A stretch of DNA of 16,586 nucleotides from CAZCGA01 sp964498075 (GCA_964498075.1 CAZCGA010000136.1:1-16586); one strand, 5' to 3'. Positions 6,053-13,603 are shown, counted from the stretch's first letter. Notes: a model not told the origin generated them from the letters alone. Made by a program: numbers and translations.

Positions 6053-7255
6053 AGCCGTGCGCTGGGCATCGTCATGAAGATGTGACCCTCCCGCGCCGTT
6101 GCGTCCGTCGAGGAGCGCTCGGTAGATTTCCAGATGACGGTGCGCCACGAGGTCAGCGCGGTAGGTGTTGCGTACCAAGGCGAGTGCGCGTTCCGCACAA
6201 CCCGCGGTGCCCCGCCAATCCTGCAGCGCCGTGATGCACGCCTGTGCCAGCGCCTCCGGCGCACCCGCGGGAACGAGACGGCCGGTATCGCCCTCGCGCA
6301 CCAGCTCACGATGGCCGGGGATGTCGGACGCCACGACGGGGAGTCCCCACGACATTGCTTCGAGCGTTACGACCGACAGCCCCTCCAAACGCGACGCCGA
6401 CGCATAGAGATCTGCCTCGGCGAACCAGCGTCCGACATCCTCCACCTTGCCGGCAAAAAGCACCCGTTCTGCAAGCCCGAGCCGTCGTGCCTGCGCGCGT
6501 AACGCCGCCGTGTGCGCGCCGTCGCCGAGCACGATGAACGAGGCGCCCGGAAACATTTCGATCACGTTCGGCGCGGCCGCAATGAGTGTGCCCACCCCCT
6601 TCGATTCAATCAGACGCCCGGCGTAGAGGATCTTCGGTCCCGATGCCTCAGCGAAACCCGAGGCGGCGCGCGCCCGGCGTCGTTCGCAAGCGTCGGCCAC
6701 CTCCGCTTCGGCTGGCGGACGAATGCCGTTCGGCACGACCAGCACTCGCTCCGGCGCGACGCCAGCGCTGGTCACGAGGCGGTTGCGAATCGTCGCCGAC
6801 ACCGTGATGTTGGCTGCAGCGCGTCGGCTACAGGTGAAAAGCAAACGGTGCCGCGCCCAGCGGTAGAAGCGCCCGCGCTCGATGGCATCGATGAGGTCGT
6901 TGTTCTGGTGCGTGACGACGCAGGGCCGCGCCGTCAGCTGCTGCAGCAGCACCGCCCAAAACGCCGAGTCGGACATGTGGGCGTGAATGATGTCGATGCA
7001 GTGCCGATGGATCAGCGTGCGCAGCACCCCGAGCCGGCGCCAGCCGGTCAGGCGGCGCGACGGCACCTCCACCGCAATACCGGCTGCACGGAGGCCGGCT
7101 TCCAAAGCGCCGCCGCGACTCCAGCCGCACACCACCGGCCGGCATGCCGGTGTGTTGAGGCCATGGACCAGATTGTAGACGGCATTCTGCGCGCCACCGA
7201 TATTGAGGTTGTGGAGAAACATGAGCACTCGAAGTGGACGTTCGTCGCCGCTCAT
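6008..7255 (-). CDS. GT4-type glycosyltransferase
   Basis: A 415-residue GT-B glycosyltransferase that would transfer a sugar from an activated donor at the cytosolic face of the inner membrane. The N-terminal domain has LRVLMFLHNLNIGGAQ (glycine-rich acceptor loop) and IHAHMSDSAFW. The C-terminal domain has VLVVPNGI, ILYAGRLIESKGVGTLI and the donor-binding EX7E motif (Glu291 and Glu299 in EGLSVVTLEA), then GLPVVASDIPGHRELV. The ATG at 7255 is chosen because homology starts about eight residues later; an in-frame ATG at 7306 is the alternative and neither has a clear ribosome-binding site. The 3' end overlaps the convergent hydrolase gene by 45 bp. The pair suggests surface glycan work, but no polysaccharide cluster is visible. 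Confidence 0.92.
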   Translation of the reverse strand: MSGDERPLRVLMFLHNLNIGGAQNAVYNLVHGLNTPACRPVVCGWSRGGALEAGLRAAGIAVEVPSRRLTGWRRLGVLRTLIHRHCIDIIHAHMSDSAFWAVLLQQLTARPCVVTHQNNDLIDAIERGRFYRWARHRLLFTCSRRAAANITVSATIRNRLVTSAGVAPERVLVVPNGIRPPAEAEVADACERRRARAASGFAEASGPKILYAGRLIESKGVGTLIAAAPNVIEMFPGASFIVLGDGAHTAALRAQARRLGLAERVLFAGKVEDVGRWFAEADLYASASRLEGLSVVTLEAMSWGLPVVASDIPGHRELVREGDTGRLVPAGAPEALAQACITALQDWRGTAGCAERALALVRNTYRADLVAHRHLEIYRALLDGRNGAGGSHLHDDAQRTASASPSNNSRRMPQA

Positions 7256-7436
7256 ACCGACGGCGCGCGCCCACGACCGTCGTTCGCCCTGGCTCGCTGG
7301 TCGCATGCTCGCATCGATATAGAAGGAACTTTGACGACTGTATAGAATCCCGCCGTGATTGTCCCGGACCAACCATTAGCGCATCAATTTCGACCGGACG
7401 GAACGGCGGTCTGCGTCCTCGATGTCACCGCCGCCG

Positions 7437-7458
7437 CGCACGGCATGCGCACGGCATG
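7437..7458. repeat. Tandem duplicate of an 11-mer
   Basis: The 11-mer cgcacggcatg occurs twice back to back (7437-7447 and 7448-7458), just upstream of the candidate promoter. It may be an activator half-site pair or a replication-slippage product. Confidence 0.6.
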
Positions 7459-7465
7459 GACGGGT

Positions 7466-7492
7466 TTGACAGACCTGCTATTAGCTTATACA
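7466..7492 (+). promoter_or_regulatory. Candidate sigma70-type promoter for the TolQR-vWA-TPR block
   Basis: A consensus TTGACA (7466-7471) is followed after 15 bp by TATACA (7487-7492). The spacer is shorter than the ideal 17 bp. The local sequence is distinctly AT-richer than its surroundings. It lies about 195 bp upstream of the GTG start at 7686, leaving a long 5' leader. Confidence 0.4.
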
Positions 7493-7685
7493 CGAATTGA
7501 GCTTAGATGGTGGCGTCGCGCGCAGCGGCGGCCCACATCGTCCGGTGTCGTGACCGCAACCGCAGCCCTCCCCGCAGTGCCCTTCGAGGCGCTCCTGTCC
7601 TCCTCGCCACCAATCGCCCGGACCCGAGAGCTTGCCGGCGGCACGACTTTCACATCAATATGACCGCAATCAGGAGGTTTCTCAC

Positions 7686-8330
7686 GTGGAAGGCTTGAGC
7701 GTACTCGACATGATCCAGACGGGTTGGGTTGCCACCTATCCGTTGATTCTGTTCTCGATGGTGACCATGAGCATCATCCTGGAGCGCGCCTGGTCGCTGC
7801 GCAACCTGGTCTCCGGCAGCCTGTCGCTGGCGACGCAGCTGTGCCCGCCGCTGGAACGTGGAGACTTCAACACGGCGCTGCAGACCAGTCAGGCGCAGGT
7901 CACCACTCCGGCCGGACGAATCTTCTCCGACGTGCTGGCGCGGCATCAATCCGATTCGATGGAGTACCTCTCGGACCTCACCGAGGACAAGCGCTTCGAG
8001 GAGCTCGAGGCGTTGAAGGGGCCGCTGTGGGTCCTGGGAACGGTGAGCAGCAGCGCGCCGTTCATCGGCCTCTTCGGGACCGTGATCGGCATCGTCAAGG
8101 CGTTCCACAACATGGCCATCATGGGGAGCGGCGGGTTCTCGGTCGTGGCGGCAGGTATTTCCGAAGCCCTGATTGCCACCGCGCTCGGCCTGGGCGTCGC
8201 CATCCTCGCGGTCATCTTCTACAATTATTTCCAAACCCGGATCGAACGCATCGAAGCGGCTTTGACCATCGCTTCGAACCGCGTGCTCGATGCCATCCAT
8301 CTTGGGAGGCAGGCCAATGGCGTTCGGTAG
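7686..8330 (+). CDS. TolQ/ExbB/MotA-family proton channel protein
   Basis: A 214-residue inner-membrane protein that would form the pentameric channel using proton flow to drive a partner. Three membrane segments are visible: about 15-32, 113-136 (including the conserved APFIGLFGTVIGIVKAF stretch) and 160-182 (SEALIATALGLGVAILAV). The cytoplasmic loop between the first two is of normal length. The start is GTG at 7686, eight bases after a perfect AGGAGG; the longer frame from 7632 includes that ribosome-binding site and is rejected. It overlaps the TolR-like gene by 14 bp, indicating coupling. No tolA, tolB, pal or tonB is nearby, so it is probably not the housekeeping Tol or Ton motor. Confidence 0.93.
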   Translation: MEGLSVLDMIQTGWVATYPLILFSMVTMSIILERAWSLRNLVSGSLSLATQLCPPLERGDFNTALQTSQAQVTTPAGRIFSDVLARHQSDSMEYLSDLTEDKRFEELEALKGPLWVLGTVSSSAPFIGLFGTVIGIVKAFHNMAIMGSGGFSVVAAGISEALIATALGLGVAILAVIFYNYFQTRIERIEAALTIASNRVLDAIHLGRQANGVR

Positions 8331-8736
8331 CCATCAGAAGCGGGCGCGCTCGCCCATAATGTCCGAGATCAACATCACGCCGCTCACCGACATCTTCCTG
8401 GTCCTGCTCATCATCTTCATGGTGACCAGCGCGGCGATGGTGGAGTCCGGCGCCAAGATCAGCCTGCCGGAGGTGGACAGCACGTCGTCGCAGCCGCGTG
8501 AGATCACCATCACGGTCACGCCGAACCACGACATCTACGTGAACAGCAACCTGACGAGTTACGAAGACCTGGAAACTGTCCTGCGCGGTCTGGTCAGCGC
8601 CCGGCCGGACATTCCCGTCGTCCTCGAAGGCGACCGTGAGGTGCTTTTCGGTGACGCAGTGAAGATCCTGTCCATCGCCCAGAAGGCTGGCGCAACCCAG
8701 ATCGCGATCGCGGCGGAGCGGCGGCAGGGAACCTGA
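8317..8736 (+). CDS. TolR/ExbD-family proton channel subunit
   Basis: A 139-residue single-pass inner-membrane protein that pairs with the upstream TolQ-like subunit. The membrane segment (about 24-42) carries the expected proton-conducting aspartate, Asp25, in INITPLTDIFLVLLIIFMV. The remainder (about 45-139) is the periplasmic ExbD/TolR fold, with ISLPEV, ITITVTPNHDIYVN and the terminal helix-strand FGDAVKILSIAQKAGATQIAIA. ATG at 8317 is preceded by GGAGG with seven bases of spacing. An upstream in-frame ATG at 8290 would lengthen the overlap and add no conserved sequence. The gene ends nine bases before the vWA gene. Confidence 0.93.
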   Translation: MAFGSHQKRARSPIMSEINITPLTDIFLVLLIIFMVTSAAMVESGAKISLPEVDSTSSQPREITITVTPNHDIYVNSNLTSYEDLETVLRGLVSARPDIPVVLEGDREVLFGDAVKILSIAQKAGATQIAIAAERRQGT

Positions 8737-8745
8737 CGGGCTCGT

Positions 8746-9897
8746 ATGCCGCCCCCCGGCGCCTCCAAGCCAGACCGCCCACAGCCGCCGCGCTTCGATC
8801 CGTGGTCGGGAAACCGCTACGGCGGCGTGCGCTGGTTCGCCGTGTCGACCGTTGCCCACGTCGGCCTGCTGCTGCTCTTTGCGACGGTCACACTCACCGT
8901 CATCCGCAAGGCGCAAGAGATCCGCGTCAAGGTCATCGACGACATGGTCGGCGAGGAAAACCTGAACGGCGCGCCGTCCATGCAAGATCTGGCCGGCGTC
9001 CTGAAGATGGAGAAGACCCTGCCGCAGAAGGCGGCGCCGAGCGGCCCGGTGATTCAAGGCGTGCGCGCCCCCGACATGCCACGCATCGGCGGCGTCGGCC
9101 CGAAGCTCGGCACCGGTCCGGTACTGGAGAACGTCTCGACGAACTTGTCGTTCGGGTCGGGTGCGGTCGGCGGACTCGGCGGCGGTTTCGGCGACTACGT
9201 CGGTGGCCTGCGCAAGGTCGGGTTGGACGTGGCGTTGGTCATCGATACCACCGACAGCATGCAGTTCGTCATCGACGAGGTGAAGCAGAAGTTGTCGCAG
9301 CTGGTCGGGGCGATTCAGCGCATGGTGCCGACCAGCCGCATCGGTGTCGTGGTGTACCGCGACGCCGGCGACGACTACGTGGTGAAGTGGACCGATCTGA
9401 GCTTCCACACGCAAAAGCTCCAGGACTTCCTGTCGCACATCAACGCCGATGGCGGCGGCGACTGGGAAGAAGCCGTCAAGGAAGGGCTCGACGCCGCCGT
9501 CAACGATCTGAAGTGGCGCAAGCAGTCGAAGCGGATCATCATCCTGGTCGGCGGCTCGCCACCGCATCCGTGGGACGTCGACGACGTGCACACGATCGTC
9601 CACGACTTCCGCAAAAGCGGCGGCTACATCAGCACCATCGACGTCACCAAGCGGCAGCACGAGGAGTTCGACCGCCACCTGTGGCAGTCGCTGCACGGCA
9701 AGCAACCCTACAAGCCGGCGCCGTTGCCCGACTTCTACAAGGAGGTGTCCCGCTCCTTCGGTGAGATCGCCCACGACGGCGGTGGCGAGCTCATCCAGCT
9801 CGATGAAAGCAAGGGGCTGATCCGCGAGGTCCTGGAGCTGACCTTCGGCCAGCGGTGGAAAATCGAGATGGCGAAGTTCGTCAAGGAGCTGTCGTAG
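8746..9897 (+). CDS. Membrane-anchored vWA-domain protein in TonB-like position
   Basis: A 383-residue protein with a cytoplasmic Pro-rich tail (1-28), one membrane segment (about 29-53, WFAVSTVAHVGLLLLF), a Pro/Gly-rich periplasmic linker (about 75-150) and a vWA domain (about 158-375). The vWA metal site appears as DTTDS (167-171, a DxTxS variant of DxSxS), and GGGDWEEAV (236-244) matches the GGGD-x-PE motif of one vWA clade. The N-terminal design (short cytosolic tail, TM, Pro-rich stretch) is that of TonB or TolA, but the C-terminal domain is replaced by vWA. Placed directly after ExbB/ExbD-like genes, it is the likely motor-driven partner. Its ligand is unknown. There is no good ribosome-binding site, so coupling to the upstream gene is likely. 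Confidence 0.87.
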   Translation: MPPPGASKPDRPQPPRFDPWSGNRYGGVRWFAVSTVAHVGLLLLFATVTLTVIRKAQEIRVKVIDDMVGEENLNGAPSMQDLAGVLKMEKTLPQKAAPSGPVIQGVRAPDMPRIGGVGPKLGTGPVLENVSTNLSFGSGAVGGLGGGFGDYVGGLRKVGLDVALVIDTTDSMQFVIDEVKQKLSQLVGAIQRMVPTSRIGVVVYRDAGDDYVVKWTDLSFHTQKLQDFLSHINADGGGDWEEAVKEGLDAAVNDLKWRKQSKRIIILVGGSPPHPWDVDDVHTIVHDFRKSGGYISTIDVTKRQHEEFDRHLWQSLHGKQPYKPAPLPDFYKEVSRSFGEIAHDGGGELIQLDESKGLIREVLELTFGQRWKIEMAKFVKELS

Positions 9898-9925
9898 CCG
9901 TCAGTACCGCTCCGGGCCTCGCACG

Positions 9926-12316
9926 ATGTTCACTTCGCGATCCATGGCGTGCGCAGCAGTGGTGGGGCTCATGCTGTTGCGAGTCGGCCCCGCCACGGCG
10001 CAGTCAACGGCGGGAGAGCTGCGCGCCAATGGCCGGCAGATCGCCGGCGAGATCGCCGCGCAGAAAAGCGCCGGCCGCTTCGACACCGCGGCACAGCAAC
10101 GCGCCGTCGACCGGCTCGGCAAGCTGGCCCTGGCGTATATCGATCTGAGCGACCGGACGGCGAACGCCGGCGGCGAGAGCCGCGAGCACGAGTCGCTGCA
10201 GAGCGCCTATCAAGCGGTCGCCGAGCCCCTCGAGTCGATCTACGAGCAAAACAGCTCCACCCTCGAACGTCTCAGCAAGAAGGTCATGGACGACGACGGT
10301 GACCTGGAGGCGCTCTACGAGACCACCGCGTTCAAGGAGGCGCAGCTGGTCGCCTCGCAGTCGCTCTACTTCCTCAACTGGCTGCACTACTACGGCGCCC
10401 GGCTGTACGGCGGGACGCAACGCAAGCAACTGCTGGAGAAGGCGCGCAACGGCTTCTCCGAGTTCGCGGTCGGCGACCGGCGCACCGAGCTGCTGGTCGA
10501 GAGCCTGCTCGGCCGCGGCCTGTGCCACCTCGAGCTCGGCGATACGGAGTTCGGTGTCCACGACCTGGAAGCCGTCACGGGCGACGCGCAAGCCTCGCCG
10601 GAACGCAAATCGAAAGCGCGTCTGGCCCTGCTCGACGGCTACGTGCGCAGCGGTAACGTCGCCGAAGCCCTCAAGCTATCGGATCAGATCCTCGGCAGCG
10701 GCGGGCGCGCCGAGGACAACGTCGTGCGCTTTCTGCGCGTCCGTGCGCTGCTCGCCGGAGCGAAGAACGCCTCCGGCGGCGACGCGGAGCGCTACCGGCA
10801 ACAGGCGCTGGCGTTGATGGATCAACTGCGCAAGGCCGGCCCCGGCTGGGAGGAGAAGATGTCCGCGCTGGCAGCGACGGGCATCGAGAATCCGGAGAAG
10901 TGGTCCGACAAGGCGGCGAGCCCGTTCGCCAAGTGGGAGCTGGCCAAGCTGCTGGTGCAGAAGGGCGACTACAAGCAGGCGATGCCCTTGCTCGAAGGGT
11001 TCGTGACCAGCACCGACGCGGAGATGCGCAAGCATCAAGGCGAGGCCCAGTACTTCCTCGGGCTGGCCAAGTTTCAAGCGGGCGAGTACCAGCAGGCCGC
11101 GGATCACCTCGACGCCGCATTGAAGGAACCCAACTCATCCTACGGCGCCGACGCGGCGTACGTCCGCTTCAAGGCCATGGAAGCCGTCGTCTCCAAGAAT
11201 CCGACCGCCGACGTCGGCGCGCAATACGAGCAGGCCGTTCGCACCTACCTGACCCAGTATCCGCAGCACAAGTCCGCGTTCGAGGCGCAGTACCGGCTCG
11301 GTGAGCTGCTGCAAGCGCAGCGCAAGTTCGCCGACGCACTACAAGTGTACGCCAAGGTGCACGGCGACCCGGGCTTCGAGCTGCGCGCCCAGTTCGCCAC
11401 CCTGCAGTGCGACTTCGAGCTGCTGCAGGCAGCGGATCACCACGCCACCGGCCGGCGCGACGCGCTCGTCAAGGAGATCAACACCGGGCTGCAGGCGTTC
11501 GACCAGCAAGCGACCGAGTACCAGAAGCACAAGCCCTCTGCGGATCAGGTGCCGCTGGCGGCGATGCGTGCCAAGACCGCCATCATGAAGGCCGCCGCAC
11601 TCAATCTGCAGCCGCAACCGGACGACGCAGCGATCGTCGCGGCGCTCGCCGGCTTCGAGAAGAACTATCCCGAGCAGAACGATCTGCTCCCACAGGTTGC
11701 GAAGCTGCGGCTCGCCGCCTTCCAACATCTCGGGCGGTTCGCCGATGCGGAAACCGAAGCCAAGGCGCACGGAGAAGTCCTGCTCGCCAGCTTCGGCGCG
11801 CCGGCCATCGAAGAGCTTGCCGTCGGCTTCGTGCGCGACGGCGCTCGGCGCAACGGCAAAGGGGACGCCGCGGCGTATCAGGCCGCCCAACAGGTGGCGC
11901 TGCGGCTGTACGAGCTGCTGGTGGCTGACAGCGAGGGCGCTGGGAAAGCCAAGGTGACGTTGGCGCGTCTGTATGAGAATACCGGCGAGTTGGACAAGGC
12001 TGCCGCGCTCTACACCGAAGGTCTGCAATCCAACGGCACCTCGTTGGCTGCGCTGCGCGGCCTGGGACGGATCGCGGAAGCGCAGCACCGGCCCGCCGAC
12101 GCACTCGGCTACTGGCAGCAGCTCACCAAGACCGTGCACCCCGGCGACGCGCCGTGGTACGAAGGCAGCTACGAGATCGCGCGACTGACGCAGGCCGGCG
12201 GCAAGAAGAAGGAAGCCTGCGAGCAGCTCGATCAGATCAAGCCCGCCATGCCCGGCCTCAGCGACGCCGATCTGCGCAAGAAACTCGACGACCTCTACCA
12301 GCAAGCCTGCCGCTGA
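9926..12316 (+). CDS. Large periplasmic TPR-like repeat protein
   Basis: A 796-residue protein with a signal peptide (Arg at 5, hydrophobic 8-20, likely cleavage after ATA at 23-25). It is then almost wholly helical with tetratricopeptide-like repeats: LAKLLVQKGDYKQAMPLLEG (from about 338), YFLGLAKFQAGEYQQAADHL (about 375-394), YRLGELLQAQRKFADALQVY (about 455-474) and LARLYENTGELDKAAALYTE (about 679-698), with further repeats to the C-terminus. No membrane segment or lipobox is seen, so it should be soluble in the periplasm. It starts 28 bp after the vWA gene and completes the block. A scaffold or substrate-recruiting role for the motor is inference. Its last codons form part of a 46 bp direct repeat, and its stop abuts the stop of a decayed methyltransferase on the other strand. 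Confidence 0.88.
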   Translation: MFTSRSMACAAVVGLMLLRVGPATAQSTAGELRANGRQIAGEIAAQKSAGRFDTAAQQRAVDRLGKLALAYIDLSDRTANAGGESREHESLQSAYQAVAEPLESIYEQNSSTLERLSKKVMDDDGDLEALYETTAFKEAQLVASQSLYFLNWLHYYGARLYGGTQRKQLLEKARNGFSEFAVGDRRTELLVESLLGRGLCHLELGDTEFGVHDLEAVTGDAQASPERKSKARLALLDGYVRSGNVAEALKLSDQILGSGGRAEDNVVRFLRVRALLAGAKNASGGDAERYRQQALALMDQLRKAGPGWEEKMSALAATGIENPEKWSDKAASPFAKWELAKLLVQKGDYKQAMPLLEGFVTSTDAEMRKHQGEAQYFLGLAKFQAGEYQQAADHLDAALKEPNSSYGADAAYVRFKAMEAVVSKNPTADVGAQYEQAVRTYLTQYPQHKSAFEAQYRLGELLQAQRKFADALQVYAKVHGDPGFELRAQFATLQCDFELLQAADHHATGRRDALVKEINTGLQAFDQQATEYQKHKPSADQVPLAAMRAKTAIMKAAALNLQPQPDDAAIVAALAGFEKNYPEQNDLLPQVAKLRLAAFQHLGRFADAETEAKAHGEVLLASFGAPAIEELAVGFVRDGARRNGKGDAAAYQAAQQVALRLYELLVADSEGAGKAKVTLARLYENTGELDKAAALYTEGLQSNGTSLAALRGLGRIAEAQHRPADALGYWQQLTKTVHPGDAPWYEGSYEIARLTQAGGKKKEACEQLDQIKPAMPGLSDADLRKKLDDLYQQACR

Positions 12317-12336
12317 TCACCCCGCGGCCTTCCGCG
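12291..12336. repeat. 46 bp direct repeat, left copy (3' end of TPR gene)
   Basis: Begins acctctacca and ends ccttccgcg. It matches 13604-13649 at 44 of 46 positions (differences at 12301 g/a and 12327 g/t), 1313 bp away. It spans the last codons and stop of the TPR gene and the last codons of the convergent methyltransferase remnant. Similarity stops sharply on the right after 12336. Confidence 0.9.
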
Positions 12337-12615
12337 CCAGCAGCGAGAACATCAGCGGGAGCTTCCCTTCGCCGCCGGGAACTGCCACGAACCGTCGGGG
12401 CGCTGCTGTATCCAGGGAAACATCGCCCATCCTACGAACGGGTACTCTTCGAAGGCGGTGACGCGCAGCCCGGCAGGCGGCAACGCACCGAAGATCTCCG
12501 CTAGCGTGTGGAGCCAGCAATGCTCGACGCTGCGGATGGGCGCGTCCGGCGCGGCGTACGAGCCGTCGCGCTCGTCGCGGATGGGCTCGGGGCCGTGGAA
12601 GTACGTGTACTGAAC
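12317..12615 (-). pseudogene. Class I SAM-dependent methyltransferase, C-terminal remnant with frameshift
   Basis: On the minus strand from about 12615, one frame reads YTYFHGPEPIRDERDGSYA, then HTLAEIFGALPPAGL and MFPWIQQRPDGSWQ, which resembles the tail of many SAM-dependent methyltransferases. It then hits a premature stop. The expected ending LPLMFSLLARKAAG continues in another frame to the stop at 12317-12319. A single missing base near 12381 would restore one reading frame through to the end. The SAM-binding Rossmann part is absent; upstream lies repeat DNA (12647-12696). It is therefore a truncated, frameshifted remnant unless the missing base is a sequencing error. The family call is by eye from the C-terminus only. 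Confidence 0.65.
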
Positions 12616-12646
12616 CGGGCTGCGGAGTCGGGCGCATGGGGATGGG

Positions 12647-12696
12647 AGCCGGCTTCAGCCGGCTTGGCATTCTTAGCCGGGGGCTTGAGCCCCCGG
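12647..12696. repeat. REP-like palindromic pair
   Basis: Two copies of the self-complementary 8-mer agccggct (12647-12654 and 12657-12664) are followed by a near-perfect hairpin ccgggggct/agcccccgg (12677-12685 with 12688-12696) separated by only two bases. This looks like a dispersed extragenic palindrome and marks the point where the methyltransferase remnant stops being recognisable. Confidence 0.75.
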
Positions 12697-12723
12697 TCAA
12701 GCGCCGCGACGCAGCAGATACCA

Positions 12724-12744
12724 ACTCAGCGGTCAGCTCTCAGC
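12724..12744. repeat. Heptamer repeat nnTCAGC, three copies
   Basis: Three consecutive seven-base units, actcagc, ggtcagc and tctcagc. A related heptamer run lies at 13733-13760 on the other side of the toxin-antitoxin pair. Confidence 0.6.
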
Positions 12745-12805
12745 TGCTGAGCACGCGGCGTCGCACATACTCGCGGTATTCCGAACCCCGTCGGGCTTGC
12801 ACCGA

Positions 12806-12825
12806 ACGCTCCAAAACCGGAGCGT
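12806..12825. other. Hairpin acgctcc/ggagcgt
   Basis: A 7 bp perfect stem (12806-12812 with 12819-12825) around the loop aaaacc, 81 bp before the antitoxin start. No U-tract follows on either strand, so it is not a convincing terminator. It may be an operator or part of a repeat. Confidence 0.45.
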
Positions 12826-12876
12826 GGCGGCAGGGTCTCGCGAGCACGCTGCAGGTGGAGGCAGCGGTTGTTTGCT

Positions 12877-12886
12877 CGTCGCGACG
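12877..12886. promoter_or_regulatory. Candidate antitoxin operator
   Basis: A perfect 10 bp palindrome cgtcgcgacg, 20 bp upstream of the antitoxin ATG. Type II toxin-antitoxin operons are commonly autoregulated through a palindrome at this position; this assignment is inference from location. Confidence 0.35.
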
Positions 12887-12906
12887 GATGAGGTATTCGT
12901 ACAGTC

Positions 12907-13131
12907 ATGAACGCCGCCAAACTCATTGATCAAGTGAAAGCCCTTCCGCCGCGCGAGCGACAAAAGTTCTTAGCGGCAGTTCGCACCCTAGAGGAAGAGG
13001 CCCAGGCTCGTCCCGCCAAGAGGGGGAAGCGCGTCGAATGGCCGGACGTGCAGGCACGCGCCAAGCGCATTTTCGGAAATCGAGTGCTGCCGAACTTGGT
13101 TCTGCTCGAGCGAGAGGAAGAGCGGGCCTGA
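12907..13131 (+). CDS. Antitoxin of a VapBC-like type II module
   Basis: A 74-residue protein directly upstream of a PIN-domain toxin. The N-terminal helix NAAKLIDQVKALPPRERQKF resembles small antitoxins of PIN partners. A basic linker (PAKRGKRVEWPDVQARAKRI) follows, and the C-terminus (RVLPNLVLLEREEERA) has the hydrophobic-then-acidic character expected of a toxin-binding tail. ATG at 12907 has a poorly spaced GAGG. It ends 14 bp before the toxin start. It would bind and inhibit the toxin and probably repress its own promoter. The exact antitoxin family is not certain. Confidence 0.8.
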   Translation: MNAAKLIDQVKALPPRERQKFLAAVRTLEEEAQARPAKRGKRVEWPDVQARAKRIFGNRVLPNLVLLEREEERA

Positions 13132-13145
13132 GTGGCGCGCGCGGG

Positions 13146-13589
13146 ATGAGCCACTACGCGGACAGCAGCTTTCTGGCTTCCTGCTACGTTGTCGATGCGC
13201 ATACGCCACGAGCGAAGTCCGCTCTCGCCCGGATCCATGCGCCACTGGTCTTCACCGCACTACACGCGCTGGAGGTACGGAATGCCTTCCAGCTCGGTGT
13301 CTTTCGCGGGCTCCTTTCGAGCGCTGAGGCCGCGGCGGCGTGGGGGAACCTGGAAGCGGACCTGACGACCGGTCGGCTCGTGAGGACGGTCGTGAAGTGG
13401 CCGGTCGCGTTCCGCGTTGCCGCGCGCTTGAGCGAGCGTCATTCAGCGACCATCGGGACGCGGAGTCTCGACATCTTGCATGTCGCGTCAGCCAGGACCC
13501 TGCGCGCCGCCGAATTCGTTTCCTTCGACGCACGACAGTTGGGCCTCGCGGCGGCCGTCGGTCTGAAGGCAGTTGCGGCGGCACCCTGA
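13146..13589 (+). CDS. PIN-domain toxin (VapC-like ribonuclease)
   Basis: A 147-residue PIN-domain protein, predicted Mg-dependent RNase acting on cytosolic RNA when not bound by its antitoxin. The acidic metal-binding residues are visible: Asp6 in YADSSFLASCYV, Glu43 in LHALEVRNAF, Asp109 in RSLDILHVASA and Asp128 in FVSFDARQ. Spacing and length fit the family. ATG at 13146 is chosen because the PIN fold begins at residue 4; the longer upstream frame runs through the antitoxin gene out of register. All catalytic positions are present, so the toxin looks intact. It sits within the segment bounded by 46 bp direct repeats. Confidence 0.9.
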   Translation: MSHYADSSFLASCYVVDAHTPRAKSALARIHAPLVFTALHALEVRNAFQLGVFRGLLSSAEAAAAWGNLEADLTTGRLVRTVVKWPVAFRVAARLSERHSATIGTRSLDILHVASARTLRAAEFVSFDARQLGLAAAVGLKAVAAAP

Positions 13590-13603
13590 TCGCACGAATT
13601 CGC

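Larger units (their letters stand above)
7256..7685. other. Intergenic region between divergent genes
   Basis: About 430 bp separating the glycosyltransferase and the TolQ-like gene, locally AT-richer than the genes. It holds a tandem 11-mer at 7437-7458, a promoter-like sequence at 7466-7492 and, at its right edge, the ribosome-binding site AGGAGG (7672-7677) of the TolQ-like gene. A frame from GTG at 7355 to 7663 is open, but it lacks a ribosome-binding site and any recognisable motif, so it is not called as a gene. Confidence 0.6.
12616..12906. other. Repeat-rich non-coding stretch before the toxin-antitoxin genes
   Basis: About 290 bp without a credible gene. It contains palindromic repeats (12647-12696), a TCAGC heptamer run (12724-12744), an inverted pair ctcagc/gctgag at 12739-12751, a hairpin at 12806-12825 and a palindrome at 12877-12886 just before the antitoxin. 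The density of short repeats suggests accessory or decaying DNA. Confidence 0.65.

Noticed and set aside
7355..7663. 102-codon open frame upstream of the TolQ-like gene
   Set aside because: Starts with GTG without a ribosome-binding site, contains no recognisable motif, has Arg/Ala/Pro/Ser-rich composition typical of chance GC-rich frames, and runs through promoter-like sequence.
8212..9774. 520-codon minus-strand frame opposite the TolR-like and vWA genes
   Set aside because: An antisense shadow made by GC-rich third positions; the plus strand carries conserved families over the whole span.
7686..12316. Zorya-type anti-phage system
   Set aside because: The channel protein lacks the long tail of ZorA, and no helicase or nuclease partner gene (ZorC, ZorD, ZorE) is present; the partners are vWA and TPR proteins.
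12806..12825. Rho-independent terminator before the antitoxin
   Set aside because: The stem is sound but no U-tract follows on either strand, and the nearest upstream gene is a decayed remnant on the opposite strand.
12616..12906. CRISPR array or tRNA gene in the repeat-rich spacer
   Set aside because: Repeats are short, adjacent and not separated by regular spacers; no cloverleaf with the expected arms could be drawn.
13038..13145. Longer PIN toxin start at 13038
   Set aside because: It would overlap most of the antitoxin gene out of register and add an Arg/Ala-rich extension with no counterpart in the PIN fold.
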